A DNA stretch of 64,000 nt from Streptomyces pseudovenezuelae (GTDB lineage Bacteria > Actinomycetota > Actinomycetes > Streptomycetales > Streptomycetaceae). The notes beneath the pieces are model-generated. The model was not told where the DNA came from. It did no database searches and was given only the letters and a program-made list of their open reading frames with translations. The stretch spans positions 620,001-684,000 of the forward strand of contig NZ_JARXVH010000001.1 in NCBI RefSeq assembly GCF_029892565.1, written 5' to 3'. The position numbers were made by a program, and so were the translations under genes. Below, in pieces: positions 1 to 7,061 of this stretch (position 1 is its first letter; each line of letters begins with the position of its first letter).

Positions 1-84
1 GCCCACCCGGAACGACACATCGCCGAGCAGCGCCCTCCCGTCGGGGAGGTAGTACTCGAGGTGTGCGGCTTCCAGATGTCCCAT
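1..84 (-). CDS. ABC-F family ATPase, N-terminal fragment (runs off the left edge)
   Basis: Only the first 28 codons are visible, from an ATG at 84 reading leftward off the window. They read MGHLEAAHLEYYLPDGR and then ALLGDVSFRVG, which matches the usual opening of streptomycete ABC-F proteins (the 'leader, PDGRxLL, DVSFRVG' lead-in to the first Walker A motif). ABC-F proteins are soluble twin-ATPase factors acting on the ribosome, often in translation quality control or antibiotic resistance. No Walker motif falls inside the window, so the call rests on the N-terminal resemblance only. A likely promoter ends 8 bases before the ATG, so the mRNA may be nearly leaderless. Confidence 0.65.
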   Translation of the reverse strand, partial: MGHLEAAHLEYYLPDGRALLGDVSFRVG

Positions 85-92
85 GAACAGGC

Positions 93-122
93 ATTCTGCG
101 GGCCGCCCGGCAGGTCGGGCAA
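93..122 (-). promoter_or_regulatory. Putative promoter of the ABC-F gene
   Basis: On the minus strand TTGCCC (122-117) and CAGAAT (98-93) are separated by 18 bases. The -10 box ends 8 bases before the ATG at 84, consistent with a leaderless or very short-leader transcript. Read by eye. Confidence 0.35.
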
Positions 123-163
123 ACCCTTATGCCGCTCGGGGCCCGTCCGCCGAGACGCAGGCC

Positions 164-811
164 TTAATCGAGTGCCTGCCCGGCCGGTCCGCCCTCGCCG
201 GCCGGGGTCACCACCGCGCCCGCCCAGGAGATGGCCTTCCAGCCGTCGGTGGGCGAGCCCTCCAGGACGACCACGCCGGTGTTGTCGAGGGGGTGGGCGG
301 CGGCGAAGGGCACGTCGACGTTGTCGGCGCGGGAGGCGGTCCACATCCGGATGGCCGCGCCGTGGCTGACCATGGCGACCGTCCCGGCCCCACTGGCGGC
401 GGCCTCGGCGACGACGGCGTCGTAGCGGGCCAGCGCCTCGACGCCGTTCTCCCCGCCCGGCATCCTCAGCTCGGTGTCCCCGGCCGCCCAGGCGAACACC
501 GTGCGCATGTAGACCCGCGCCCGCTCGGAGTCGCCCGGCAGCATCTGCAGATCGCCCGCGGACAGCTCGCGGATGCCGTCCCGGACGACCGGGTCGAGAC
601 CCCGGGCGGCGGCCAGCGGGGCGGCCGTGAGCTGCGTACGGACCATGGTGGAGACGTAGAGCGCCTCGATGTCCTCGTCGGCCAGCGCCTCGGGCAGGGC
701 GGCGGCCTGCTGCTCGCCGAGGGCGGTCAGACCCGGGCCCGGGACGGCCGTGTCCAGTACGAAGTCGACGTTGGACGGCGTCTGGCCGTGGCGGACGAGA
801 ATCAGACGCAT
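164..811 (-). CDS. Histidine phosphatase family protein (phosphoglycerate mutase-like)
   Basis: A 215-residue cytoplasmic protein that starts MRLILVRHGQT, with the family's RHG signature (catalytic His8) and the second histidine in VSHGAAIR near residue 160. The family transfers or removes phosphate through a phosphohistidine; the substrate cannot be told from sequence, and members include phosphoglycerate mutases, cobalamin-phosphate phosphatases and sugar phosphatases. The start at 811 was chosen because GGAGGG lies a few bases upstream and the RHG motif must be near the N terminus; the open frame extends further upstream but is not typical of the family. It is divergent from the PAP2/diacylglycerol kinase gene, sharing a 70-base promoter interval. 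Confidence 0.85.
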   Translation of the reverse strand: MRLILVRHGQTPSNVDFVLDTAVPGPGLTALGEQQAAALPEALADEDIEALYVSTMVRTQLTAAPLAAARGLDPVVRDGIRELSAGDLQMLPGDSERARVYMRTVFAWAAGDTELRMPGGENGVEALARYDAVVAEAAASGAGTVAMVSHGAAIRMWTASRADNVDVPFAAAHPLDNTGVVVLEGSPTDGWKAISWAGAVVTPAGEGGPAGQALD

Positions 812-881
812 GCAGGGACCCTCCGGGTGTCGGTTGCCGTCCGCCGGACAATAAACGGCGAGTTCAGGGTACCGGGAGCAT

Positions 882-2369
882 ATGAGCCCAGACGTCGACC
901 TCACCCTTCCGAAGCCCGGCCTCCATCCCCTGCGTGACCGGCTGCTCGCGCTCGACTCCAGGCTGTTCGAGTTCGCGGCCGAGCGGAACTGGCCGGCGGC
1001 GGAGCCCGTCCTGCCGCGGCTGAGCCGGGCCGCGAACCACGGTGTGCTGTGGTTCGCGGCGGCGGCGGCGCTGGCCGCGGCCCGTACGCCTCGGTCCCGT
1101 CGCGCCGCCGCCCGCGGGCTCGCCTCGCTCAGCGTCGCCTCGCTGACCATCAACACCATCGGCAAGCGGTCGATACGCCGTCCGCGCCCCGTCCTCGACC
1201 CCGTACCGGTCGCCCGGCAGCTGAAGCGGCAGCCGATCACCACGTCGTTCCCCTCCGGTCATGCCGCCTCGGCGGCGGCCTTCGCGACCGGGGTCGCCCT
1301 GGAGTCCCCTGCCTGGGGCGCCGCGGTCGGCCCGATCGCCTTCTCGGTGGCGATGTCCCGCGTCTACACCGGCGTCCATTTCCCGAGCGACGTCCTCGCG
1401 GGCGCCGCCCTCGGCGCGGTCGCCGGATTCGCCGTACGAGGTCTGGTGCCCACCCGGGTCCAGTCGGTGTCGCCGGCCCGGCCCCGTACCGACGTGCCGG
1501 AGCTGCCGGACGGCGAGGGGCTGGTCATGGTCGCCAACACCAGCTCGGGCACCGCGGACCGCGTGCGCGCGCTGAGTGACGGTCTGCCGCTGGCCGAGAT
1601 CGTCGAGTGCGAACCGGCCGACATACACGCCGAGTTGGAGAAGGCCGCGGCCCGCGCCACCGTGCTCGGTGTGTGCGGCGGCGACGGCACGGTGAACACC
1701 GCGGCCGAGATCGCCCTGCGTCACGGCCTGCCCCTGGCCGTGCTGCCCGGTGGCACCCTCAACCACTTCGCCTACGACCTGGGCGTGGAGGACGCCCGCA
1801 CCCTGACCCGCGCGATCCAGGGCGGCGAGGGGGTGCGCGTGGACGTCGGCCGGTTCGACGCGGGCGAGACGAAGGGCATCTTCCTCAACACGTGCAGCCT
1901 GGGCGTCTATCCGGAGCTGGTGCGTGAGCGTGAGCGCTGGTCGGGCCGGATCGGCGGCTGGCCGGCCGGGGTGCTCGGGGCGCTGCGCGTGCTGCGGACG
2001 GACCAGCACCCGCTGCAGGCCGAGTTCGGCGGCCGGACCCACCCGCTGTGGCTGCTGTTCGTCGGCAACGGCACCTACCACCGGATGGGCCTGACGCCGG
2101 GCCGCCGCCTCGACCTCGCGGACGGCCGGCTCGACGTACGCGTGGTGCACGGCGGCCGGCGGCCCGCGCTGCGGCTGCTCGCGGCGGCGGCCGCGGGCCC
2201 GCTGACCCGCTCCCCCGCGCACGCGGCGGTCCAGGTCACGCGGCTGCGCCTGGACGGCGTCACCCCCGGCACGCTCCTCGCCTTCGACGGTGAAGTCACC
2301 GAGGTGGCGGGCCAGGTGACGCTGGAGAAGCTGCCGCACGCGCTGCGGGTCTATCGCCCGCTGCCGTGA
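882..2369 (+). CDS. Bifunctional PAP2-family phosphatase / diacylglycerol kinase
   Basis: A 495-residue fusion. The N-terminal half is a PAP2 lipid phosphatase domain with motif 1 KRSIRRPRP (95-103), motif 2 PSGH (124-127) and motif 3 SRVYTGVHFPSD (159-170). The C-terminal half is a diacylglycerol kinase (DAGK_cat) domain with GGDGT at 266-270 and PGGTLNHFA from about 289. Known families with this order are membrane-associated enzymes that could remove phosphate from one lipid and phosphorylate another (phosphatidate/diacylglycerol or undecaprenyl recycling); the actual pair of substrates is inferred. GGGAG lies 4 bases before the ATG. The stop is followed by the palindrome at 2385-2417. Confidence 0.88.
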   Translation: MSPDVDLTLPKPGLHPLRDRLLALDSRLFEFAAERNWPAAEPVLPRLSRAANHGVLWFAAAAALAAARTPRSRRAAARGLASLSVASLTINTIGKRSIRRPRPVLDPVPVARQLKRQPITTSFPSGHAASAAAFATGVALESPAWGAAVGPIAFSVAMSRVYTGVHFPSDVLAGAALGAVAGFAVRGLVPTRVQSVSPARPRTDVPELPDGEGLVMVANTSSGTADRVRALSDGLPLAEIVECEPADIHAELEKAAARATVLGVCGGDGTVNTAAEIALRHGLPLAVLPGGTLNHFAYDLGVEDARTLTRAIQGGEGVRVDVGRFDAGETKGIFLNTCSLGVYPELVRERERWSGRIGGWPAGVLGALRVLRTDQHPLQAEFGGRTHPLWLLFVGNGTYHRMGLTPGRRLDLADGRLDVRVVHGGRRPALRLLAAAAAGPLTRSPAHAAVQVTRLRLDGVTPGTLLAFDGEVTEVAGQVTLEKLPHALRVYRPLP

Positions 2370-2384
2370 TCACCCTCCGCACCG

Positions 2385-2423
2385 CCATGTGGACTGACTG
2401 ACCGTCAGTCCACATGGTAATAT
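2385..2423 (+). promoter_or_regulatory. Perfect inverted repeat overlapping a putative promoter
   Basis: The 14-base arms CCATGTGGACTGAC (2385-2398) and GTCAGTCCACATGG (2404-2417) are exact reverse complements around a 5-base spacer. The core resembles GACTGAC/GTCAGTC operators of TetR-type repressors. A CTGACT -35-like element (2394-2399) inside the left arm and TAATAT (2418-2423) just after the right arm are 18 bases apart, so a protein bound here would block a promoter for the methyltransferase gene. A factor-independent terminator of the upstream gene is less likely because no T-run follows. Confidence 0.5.
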
Positions 2424-2520
2424 ACGGGTCTCACAATTCGACATGTGCGCGTACCGTGAGGCGTACCGCCGACGGGGCCGTGAGCGCCCCGCGAGCAGGT
2501 ACGTCGAGAGGGGACCCGCC

Positions 2521-3342
2521 ATGTCCAGGCCGCAGGAGACCGCCATCTACACGCACGGCCACCACGAGTCGGTGCTGCGCTCGCACACCTGGCGGACCGC
2601 CGCCAACTCCGCGGCCTACCTGCTCGGTTCGCTGAAGCCGCACATGAAGATCCTGGACATCGGCTGCGGTCCCGGCACGATCACCGCCGACCTGGCGGAG
2701 CTGGTCCCCCAAGGGCACGTCACCGGCGTCGACCAGGCGCCCGGGATCCTGGAACAGGCCCGGGCGACGGCGACCCAACGCGGCCTGGACAACGTCGACT
2801 TCGCGGTCGCCGACGTCCACGCACTGGACTTCCCGGACGACACGTTCTGCGTGGTCCACGCCCATCAGGTGCTGCAACACGTCGGCGATCCGGTGCAGGC
2901 GCTGCGCGAGATGCGGCGGGTCACCAAACCGACCGGTTTCATCGCCGTCCGCGATTCGGACTACGCGGCCATGACCTGGTACCCGGCGTCCCGAGGAATG
3001 GACGAGTGGCTGGATCTGTACCGCCGTGTGGCCCGGGCCAACGGCGGCGAGCCGGACGCCGGGCGGCGGCTGAAGTCCTGGGCGCTGCGGGCGGGACTCA
3101 CCGACGTCACGGCGACCTCCAGCACCTGGACCTTCTCCACACCCGAGGAACGGGCCTGGTGGAGCGGCCTGTGGGCGGACCGGACGCTGGCGTCGGCGTA
3201 CGCCGAGCGGGCCACGGAGGGCGGCCACGCGACCCCGGAGCAGCTGCGGGCGGTGTCGGAGGCCTGGCGGGAGTGGGGGCGGCGGGAGGACGGCTGGTTC
3301 TCGGTCCTGCATGCGGAGATCCTGTGCCGGAAGGACGTCTGA
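2521..3342 (+). CDS. Class I SAM-dependent methyltransferase
   Basis: A 273-residue protein with motif I ILDIGCGPGTIT near residue 45, an acidic ribose-binding stretch GVDQAPGIL, and HAHQVLQHVGDP as motif IV-like loop; this is the Methyltransf_11/25 type of UbiE-like enzyme. It would transfer methyl groups to a small molecule; the substrate is not evident. The ATG at 2521 follows GAGGGGAC at good spacing and begins MSRPQETAIYTHGHHESVL, a usual opening for these proteins; an in-frame ATG at 2443 would add an Arg-rich leader and was not preferred. It stands alone behind a palindromic operator, so single-gene repression by an unlinked TetR-like protein is plausible. Confidence 0.85.
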   Translation: MSRPQETAIYTHGHHESVLRSHTWRTAANSAAYLLGSLKPHMKILDIGCGPGTITADLAELVPQGHVTGVDQAPGILEQARATATQRGLDNVDFAVADVHALDFPDDTFCVVHAHQVLQHVGDPVQALREMRRVTKPTGFIAVRDSDYAAMTWYPASRGMDEWLDLYRRVARANGGEPDAGRRLKSWALRAGLTDVTATSSTWTFSTPEERAWWSGLWADRTLASAYAERATEGGHATPEQLRAVSEAWREWGRREDGWFSVLHAEILCRKDV

Positions 3343-3384
3343 ATCTCCGCAGTCGGGTTACTCGGAGTGCAGGAGGTTCACACC

Positions 3385-3555
3385 ATGGTTCCGATTCTGC
3401 TTGTCCTGCTTCTTGTCCTCGTTCTCTTCGGCGCCGGCTTCGCGGTGAAGCTGCTCTGGTGGATCGCACTGGTGGTTCTCGTGCTGTGGGTGCTCGGGTT
3501 CCTGATGCGCGGCACGACATCGGCCGGCGGCCGGAGTCGCTGGTACCGATGGTGA
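3385..3555 (+). CDS. Small hydrophobic membrane protein
   Basis: A 56-residue protein consisting of one or two closely spaced hydrophobic segments (VPILLVLLLVLVLFGAGFAV, then LLWWIALVVLVLWVLGFLM) followed by a Gly/Ser/Arg tail ending in RWYRW. AGGAGG sits 8 bases before the ATG at 3385, which fixes the start. Proteins of this form are common in Streptomyces and usually annotated simply as hydrophobic protein; no function is known to me. It lies 42 bases after the methyltransferase gene and may be cotranscribed. Confidence 0.7.
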   Translation: MVPILLVLLLVLVLFGAGFAVKLLWWIALVVLVLWVLGFLMRGTTSAGGRSRWYRW

Positions 3556-3587
3556 GTCGGTACCCGTGACGGGGCGCCTGGGGTGAG

Positions 3588-3623
3588 TCGGGGGCGTGGC
3601 GCGATCAGGCGCCGCGCCCCCGA
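3588..3623. terminator. GC-rich hairpin spanning the ligD-type gene stop
   Basis: 15-base arms (3588-3602 and 3609-3623) pair with a single G-U position around the loop GATCAG. It lies between the convergent small membrane protein and polymerase genes and contains the polymerase gene's stop codon, so it could terminate both transcripts. No T-run is present, which is usual in high-GC actinomycetes. Confidence 0.5.
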
Positions 3624-4540
3624 GCCGCGTCCAGCCTGCGCCGCGCCGGTCCCAGGGCGCGGCGCATCCGCATGATGCCGCCCCAGGGGTCGGTGCGGGC
3701 CTGTTCCACGGCGTCGGAAATCGTCCAGCGGCGGGCGCTGAGGCCGGGGTCGTCGAGCTGTGTCCAGGCGAGGGGCGTGGCCACGGGGGCGCCGGGCCGG
3801 GCGCGGACGGAGAGCGGCGCGACCGCGGTCTGCGCGTAGGCGTTGCGCCCCACGTCCAGGTAGAGCCGATGACCGCGGTCCTTCTTGCGCGCGGCGGTGG
3901 TGAGCCGGTCGGGGTGGGCGTCGGCGAGATGGTCGGCGACGTCACGGGCGAAGGTGCGGACCTCGTCGACGTCGCTCCGGCCGTCCAGGGGCACGATCAC
4001 GTGCAGTCCCCGCGAGCCGGTGGTCATCAGGGCGGAGGGCAGCTTGAGCCGGTCGAGGAGCTCCCCGAGGAGCCAGGCCGCCTCGCGCACGGCGGCGAAG
4101 TCGTCGTCGGCCGGGTCGAGGTCGAAGACCAGCCGGTCGGGCAGCTCGATCCGCCCGACCAGGGACAGCCACCGGTGCACGGTGAGACAGGCCTGGTCGG
4201 CGAGGTACACGAGGGTGGCGGAGTCGTCGCACACGGTGTGCAGGACGGTGCCGCCCTCCTTGGGCACCTCGACGCGGGTGATCCAGTCCGGGTAGCTCTG
4301 CGGGGTGTTCTTCTGCACGAAGCGGGGTCCGTCGATCCCGTCCGGATGCCGTTCCAGCATCAGGGGACGGCCGCGCAGGTGCGGCACCATCAGCGGGGCG
4401 GCCGAGCGGTAGTAGTCGACGAGGTCGCCCTTGGTGTACTCCTTCGCCTTCCCCTCGCCGGGGAAGAGCACCTTGCCGGGCCGATGCACCTCGACCGTGC
4501 GGTGTCCGGCCCGGACTCTGCGGACCTCGTCGCCGTTCAC
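3605..4540 (-). CDS. LigD-type polymerase/primase domain protein (non-homologous end joining)
   Basis: A 311-residue stand-alone polymerase of the archaeo-eukaryotic primase superfamily, as found in the PolDom of bacterial LigD. Landmarks are the DNA/NTP-binding start FPGEGKAKEYTKGDLVDYY, the catalytic pair D140/D142 in FDLDPADDD, and SRGLHVIVPL near residue 174. The family extends or fills DNA ends with ribonucleotides during Ku-dependent repair. No ligase or nuclease domain is attached, so partners must be encoded elsewhere. The GTG start at 4540 overlaps the transketolase stop as GTGA, implying translational coupling to an unrelated metabolic gene. Confidence 0.87.
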   Translation of the reverse strand: MNGDEVRRVRAGHRTVEVHRPGKVLFPGEGKAKEYTKGDLVDYYRSAAPLMVPHLRGRPLMLERHPDGIDGPRFVQKNTPQSYPDWITRVEVPKEGGTVLHTVCDDSATLVYLADQACLTVHRWLSLVGRIELPDRLVFDLDPADDDFAAVREAAWLLGELLDRLKLPSALMTTGSRGLHVIVPLDGRSDVDEVRTFARDVADHLADAHPDRLTTAARKKDRGHRLYLDVGRNAYAQTAVAPLSVRARPGAPVATPLAWTQLDDPGLSARRWTISDAVEQARTDPWGGIMRMRRALGPARRRLDAARGRGA

Positions 4541-6405
4541 CGCACGACCGCCTCCTCGACCAGCAGGCGGCCGGCCGCCGCGATGGACTCGGCGTCGATG
4601 CCCGCCGCGTGCAGCTGCTCGGTCGGGGACGCCGAGCCCGGCATCGTCCGTACGGCCAGGCGCACCAGCCGCGGTACCGGCCGCCCGTCGAGGAACGCGT
4701 CCAGGACGGCGTCCCCGAGGCCGCCCTCCTCGTGGTGGTCCTCCACGGTCATCAGGCAGCCGGTGTCCTCGGCGGCCCGGCGCAGGGTGAGCCGGTCGAC
4801 GGGCTTGACCGAGTACAGGTCCACCACCCGGACCGCGATGTCGTGCTCCGCCAGCGCGTCGGCGGCTGCCAGCGCCTCGTGGACGGTGACGCCCGCGGCG
4901 ACGATCGTCAGCCGGTCGCGGTCGGAGGAGCGCAGCACCTTGCTGCCGCCGATCGGGAACTCCTCGTCGGCGCCGTAGATCACCGGGCCCTCGCCGCGTG
5001 AGGTGCGCAGATAGCGGACGCCGTCCAGGCCCGCCATCTGTGTGACGAGCTGGGCGGTCTGGTTGGGGTCGCACGGGTACAGCACGGTCGAGCCGTGCAC
5101 CGCGCGCATCATCGCGAGGTCTTCCAGGCCCATCTGCGAGGGCCCGTCCTGGCCGATCGCGACGCCCGCGTGCGAGCCGACGAGGTTGATGCCGGCGCCG
5201 CTGATCGACGCCATCCGCACGAAGTCGTACGCACGCGTGAGGAACGCCGCGAAGGTGGTGGCGTACGGCACCCAGCCGCGCGCGGCGAGTCCCACGGCCG
5301 TCGCGACCATCTGCTGCTCGGCGATGTAGCACTCGAAGTAGCGGTCGGGGTGTTCCTTGGCGAAGAGCTCGGCCTTGGTGGAGTCGCCGACCTCTCCGTC
5401 GAGGGCGACGACGTCGCCACGTGCCGTGCCGAGCGCGACGAGCGCCTGCCCGAAGGCGTCGCGGGTGGCCACCCCCTTGCCGCTCTTCCCCTCATCTCCC
5501 TTGTCCCAGCGGGGCAGTTCGAGCACCCCGCCACCACCCACGGCGTGCAGCATCCGTGCGGCGGGCGGCTCCTGCACGTGGACCCGGAGCGAGCGGGGAC
5601 CGCCCAGTTCGGCGATCGCCTCCTCGGGGTCCGGCAGCGGCTTGCCGTGCAGACCCTCGCGGTCCTGGACGGAGGCGACGCCCTTGCCCTTGAGGGTGCG
5701 CGCGAGGATCACGGTCGGCCGGCCGATCGTCGACTCGGCCTCGCCGTAGGCGCGCTCGATCGCGTCGACGTCGTGCCCGTCCACCTCGACGGTGTGCCAG
5801 CCGAACGCCTCGAAACGGCGCGCGTAGGCGTGCAGGTCATGACCGTGCCGGGTCGGCCCGCGCTGCCCGAGCCGGTTGACGTCGACGATCGCGGTCAGGT
5901 TGTCGAGATGCTCGTACGAGGCCTGCTCGGCGGCCTCCCACACGGAGCCCTCGGCCAGCTCGCTGTCCCCGCACAGCACCCACACCCGGTACCCGACGCG
6001 GTCCAGGTTCTTGCCGGCCAGCGCGATCCCGGCGCCGACGGGCAGCCCCTGACCGAGCGAGCCGGTGGCCGTCTCGACCCACGGCAGCCTGCGCGGCGTC
6101 GGATGCCCTTCGAGCCGGCTGCCCCGCGTACGGAAGGTCAGCAACTCGGCGTCGTCGATGGCACCGGCCGCCTTGTAGGCGGCGTAGAGGAGGGGCGAGG
6201 CGTGTCCCTTAGACAGGACGAAGCGGTCGTTGCCGGGATGGTCGGGGCGGTCGAAGTCGTAGCGGAAGTGGTTGGTCAGGAAGACGGCCATCAGGTCGGC
6301 GGCGGACATCGAGGACGTCGGGTGTCCGGAGCCGGCAGCCGCGGCGGCCCGCACACTGTCCACGCGCAACTGCTGACCCAGCTCGGCGAGTTCGGCGGTG
6401 TTCAT
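4537..6405 (-). CDS. Transketolase
   Basis: A 622-residue thiamine-diphosphate enzyme exchanging two-carbon ketol units between sugar phosphates in the cytosol. Visible features are AAAGSGHPTSSMS (substrate/TPP pocket), the TPP motif from GDSELAEGSVWEA through IVDVN, the pyrimidine-domain stretch FECYIAEQQMVATAVGLA and a C-terminal VDLYSVKPVD region. At about 620 residues and with this N terminus it resembles the shorter animal-type transketolases more than the roughly 660-700 residue bacterial housekeeping form, so it may be a second enzyme; this is inference. AAGGAGAG precedes the ATG at 6405. It is the first gene of a two-gene unit with the polymerase gene. Confidence 0.88.
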   Translation of the reverse strand: MNTAELAELGQQLRVDSVRAAAAAGSGHPTSSMSAADLMAVFLTNHFRYDFDRPDHPGNDRFVLSKGHASPLLYAAYKAAGAIDDAELLTFRTRGSRLEGHPTPRRLPWVETATGSLGQGLPVGAGIALAGKNLDRVGYRVWVLCGDSELAEGSVWEAAEQASYEHLDNLTAIVDVNRLGQRGPTRHGHDLHAYARRFEAFGWHTVEVDGHDVDAIERAYGEAESTIGRPTVILARTLKGKGVASVQDREGLHGKPLPDPEEAIAELGGPRSLRVHVQEPPAARMLHAVGGGGVLELPRWDKGDEGKSGKGVATRDAFGQALVALGTARGDVVALDGEVGDSTKAELFAKEHPDRYFECYIAEQQMVATAVGLAARGWVPYATTFAAFLTRAYDFVRMASISGAGINLVGSHAGVAIGQDGPSQMGLEDLAMMRAVHGSTVLYPCDPNQTAQLVTQMAGLDGVRYLRTSRGEGPVIYGADEEFPIGGSKVLRSSDRDRLTIVAAGVTVHEALAAADALAEHDIAVRVVDLYSVKPVDRLTLRRAAEDTGCLMTVEDHHEEGGLGDAVLDAFLDGRPVPRLVRLAVRTMPGSASPTEQLHAAGIDAESIAAAGRLLVEEAVVR

Positions 6406-6612
6406 GACTCTCCTTGCGGCAACGGAGGCAGATACGGAAAGTAGTCGGTCGGTTCGAGAAGCGTCACAGAATTGGTCGTTCACCTCGGTCCGGACTTCTC
6501 CGCGTCCCCCTGGTCAGCTCGGCCAAACGTGCACCGGGCCCCGGCCCGCGCCGGAGCCCGCGGCGGCCGAAATGGATCGCCGGAAGGGATCTCCTCCCCC
6601 GCCGGTCCGAAC

Positions 6613-6973
6613 TAGGCTCGTCCGCATGGACATTCTGGGAGCCACGCTGCGGATCTGCGTCGACGACCTGGAGACCGCGGTCCCCTTCTACGAACGGCTC
6701 GCGGGCGGCACCGCCCTGCGCTTCGAACGCGCCGGGGTCCAGGTGGCCGCCGTCGGCTGCTTCCTGCTGATGAGCGGCCCCGAGGCCGAGCTGGAAGTGC
6801 TGCGCAAGGTCTCCGCGACGATCGCCGTGAAGGACGTCGACGAGGCCAACCGCGTACTCACCGAACTGGGCGCCCGCGTCATCGCGGGCCCGGTGGCCAC
6901 CCCGGCGGGCCGCAACCTGATCGCGATGCATCCGGACGGGGTGGTGTACGAGTACGTGGACCGCAATTCCTAG
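6613..6973 (+). CDS. VOC (glyoxalase/bleomycin-resistance) family protein
   Basis: The coding region begins at the ATG at 6626; bases 6613-6618 are its likely -10 box TAGGCT, which would make the mRNA leaderless. The 115-residue product has the beta-alpha-beta-beta-beta vicinal-oxygen-chelate pattern: LRICVDDLETAVPFYERLAG at the start and VYEYVDRNS at the end. VOC proteins are dimeric metal enzymes or drug-binding proteins. The usual metal ligands are only partly present (the last Glu of VYEYV is there, His ligands are not obvious), so it may bind a ligand rather than catalyse. It is divergent from transketolase. Confidence 0.75.
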
Positions 6974-7003
6974 CGGCGACGGGGCGGGACGAGCCCGGGT
7001 CGA

Positions 7004-7019
7004 GCGGGGCAGGCCCCGC
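7004..7019. terminator. Short GC hairpin between convergent genes
   Basis: GCGGGGC (7004-7010) pairs with GCCCCGC (7013-7019). It sits in the 88-base gap where the VOC gene and the DUF5107 gene converge, so a terminating role for either is plausible. No T-run. Confidence 0.3.
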
Positions 7020-7061
7020 GGACGCGGCCCGCGAGCTCCAAGGTGTCGCCCGCCCCGCCCC

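Noticed and set aside
2443..2520. Earlier ATG (2443) for the methyltransferase
   Set aside because: It would add an Arg-rich leader not typical of the family; the ATG at 2521 has a good ribosome site.
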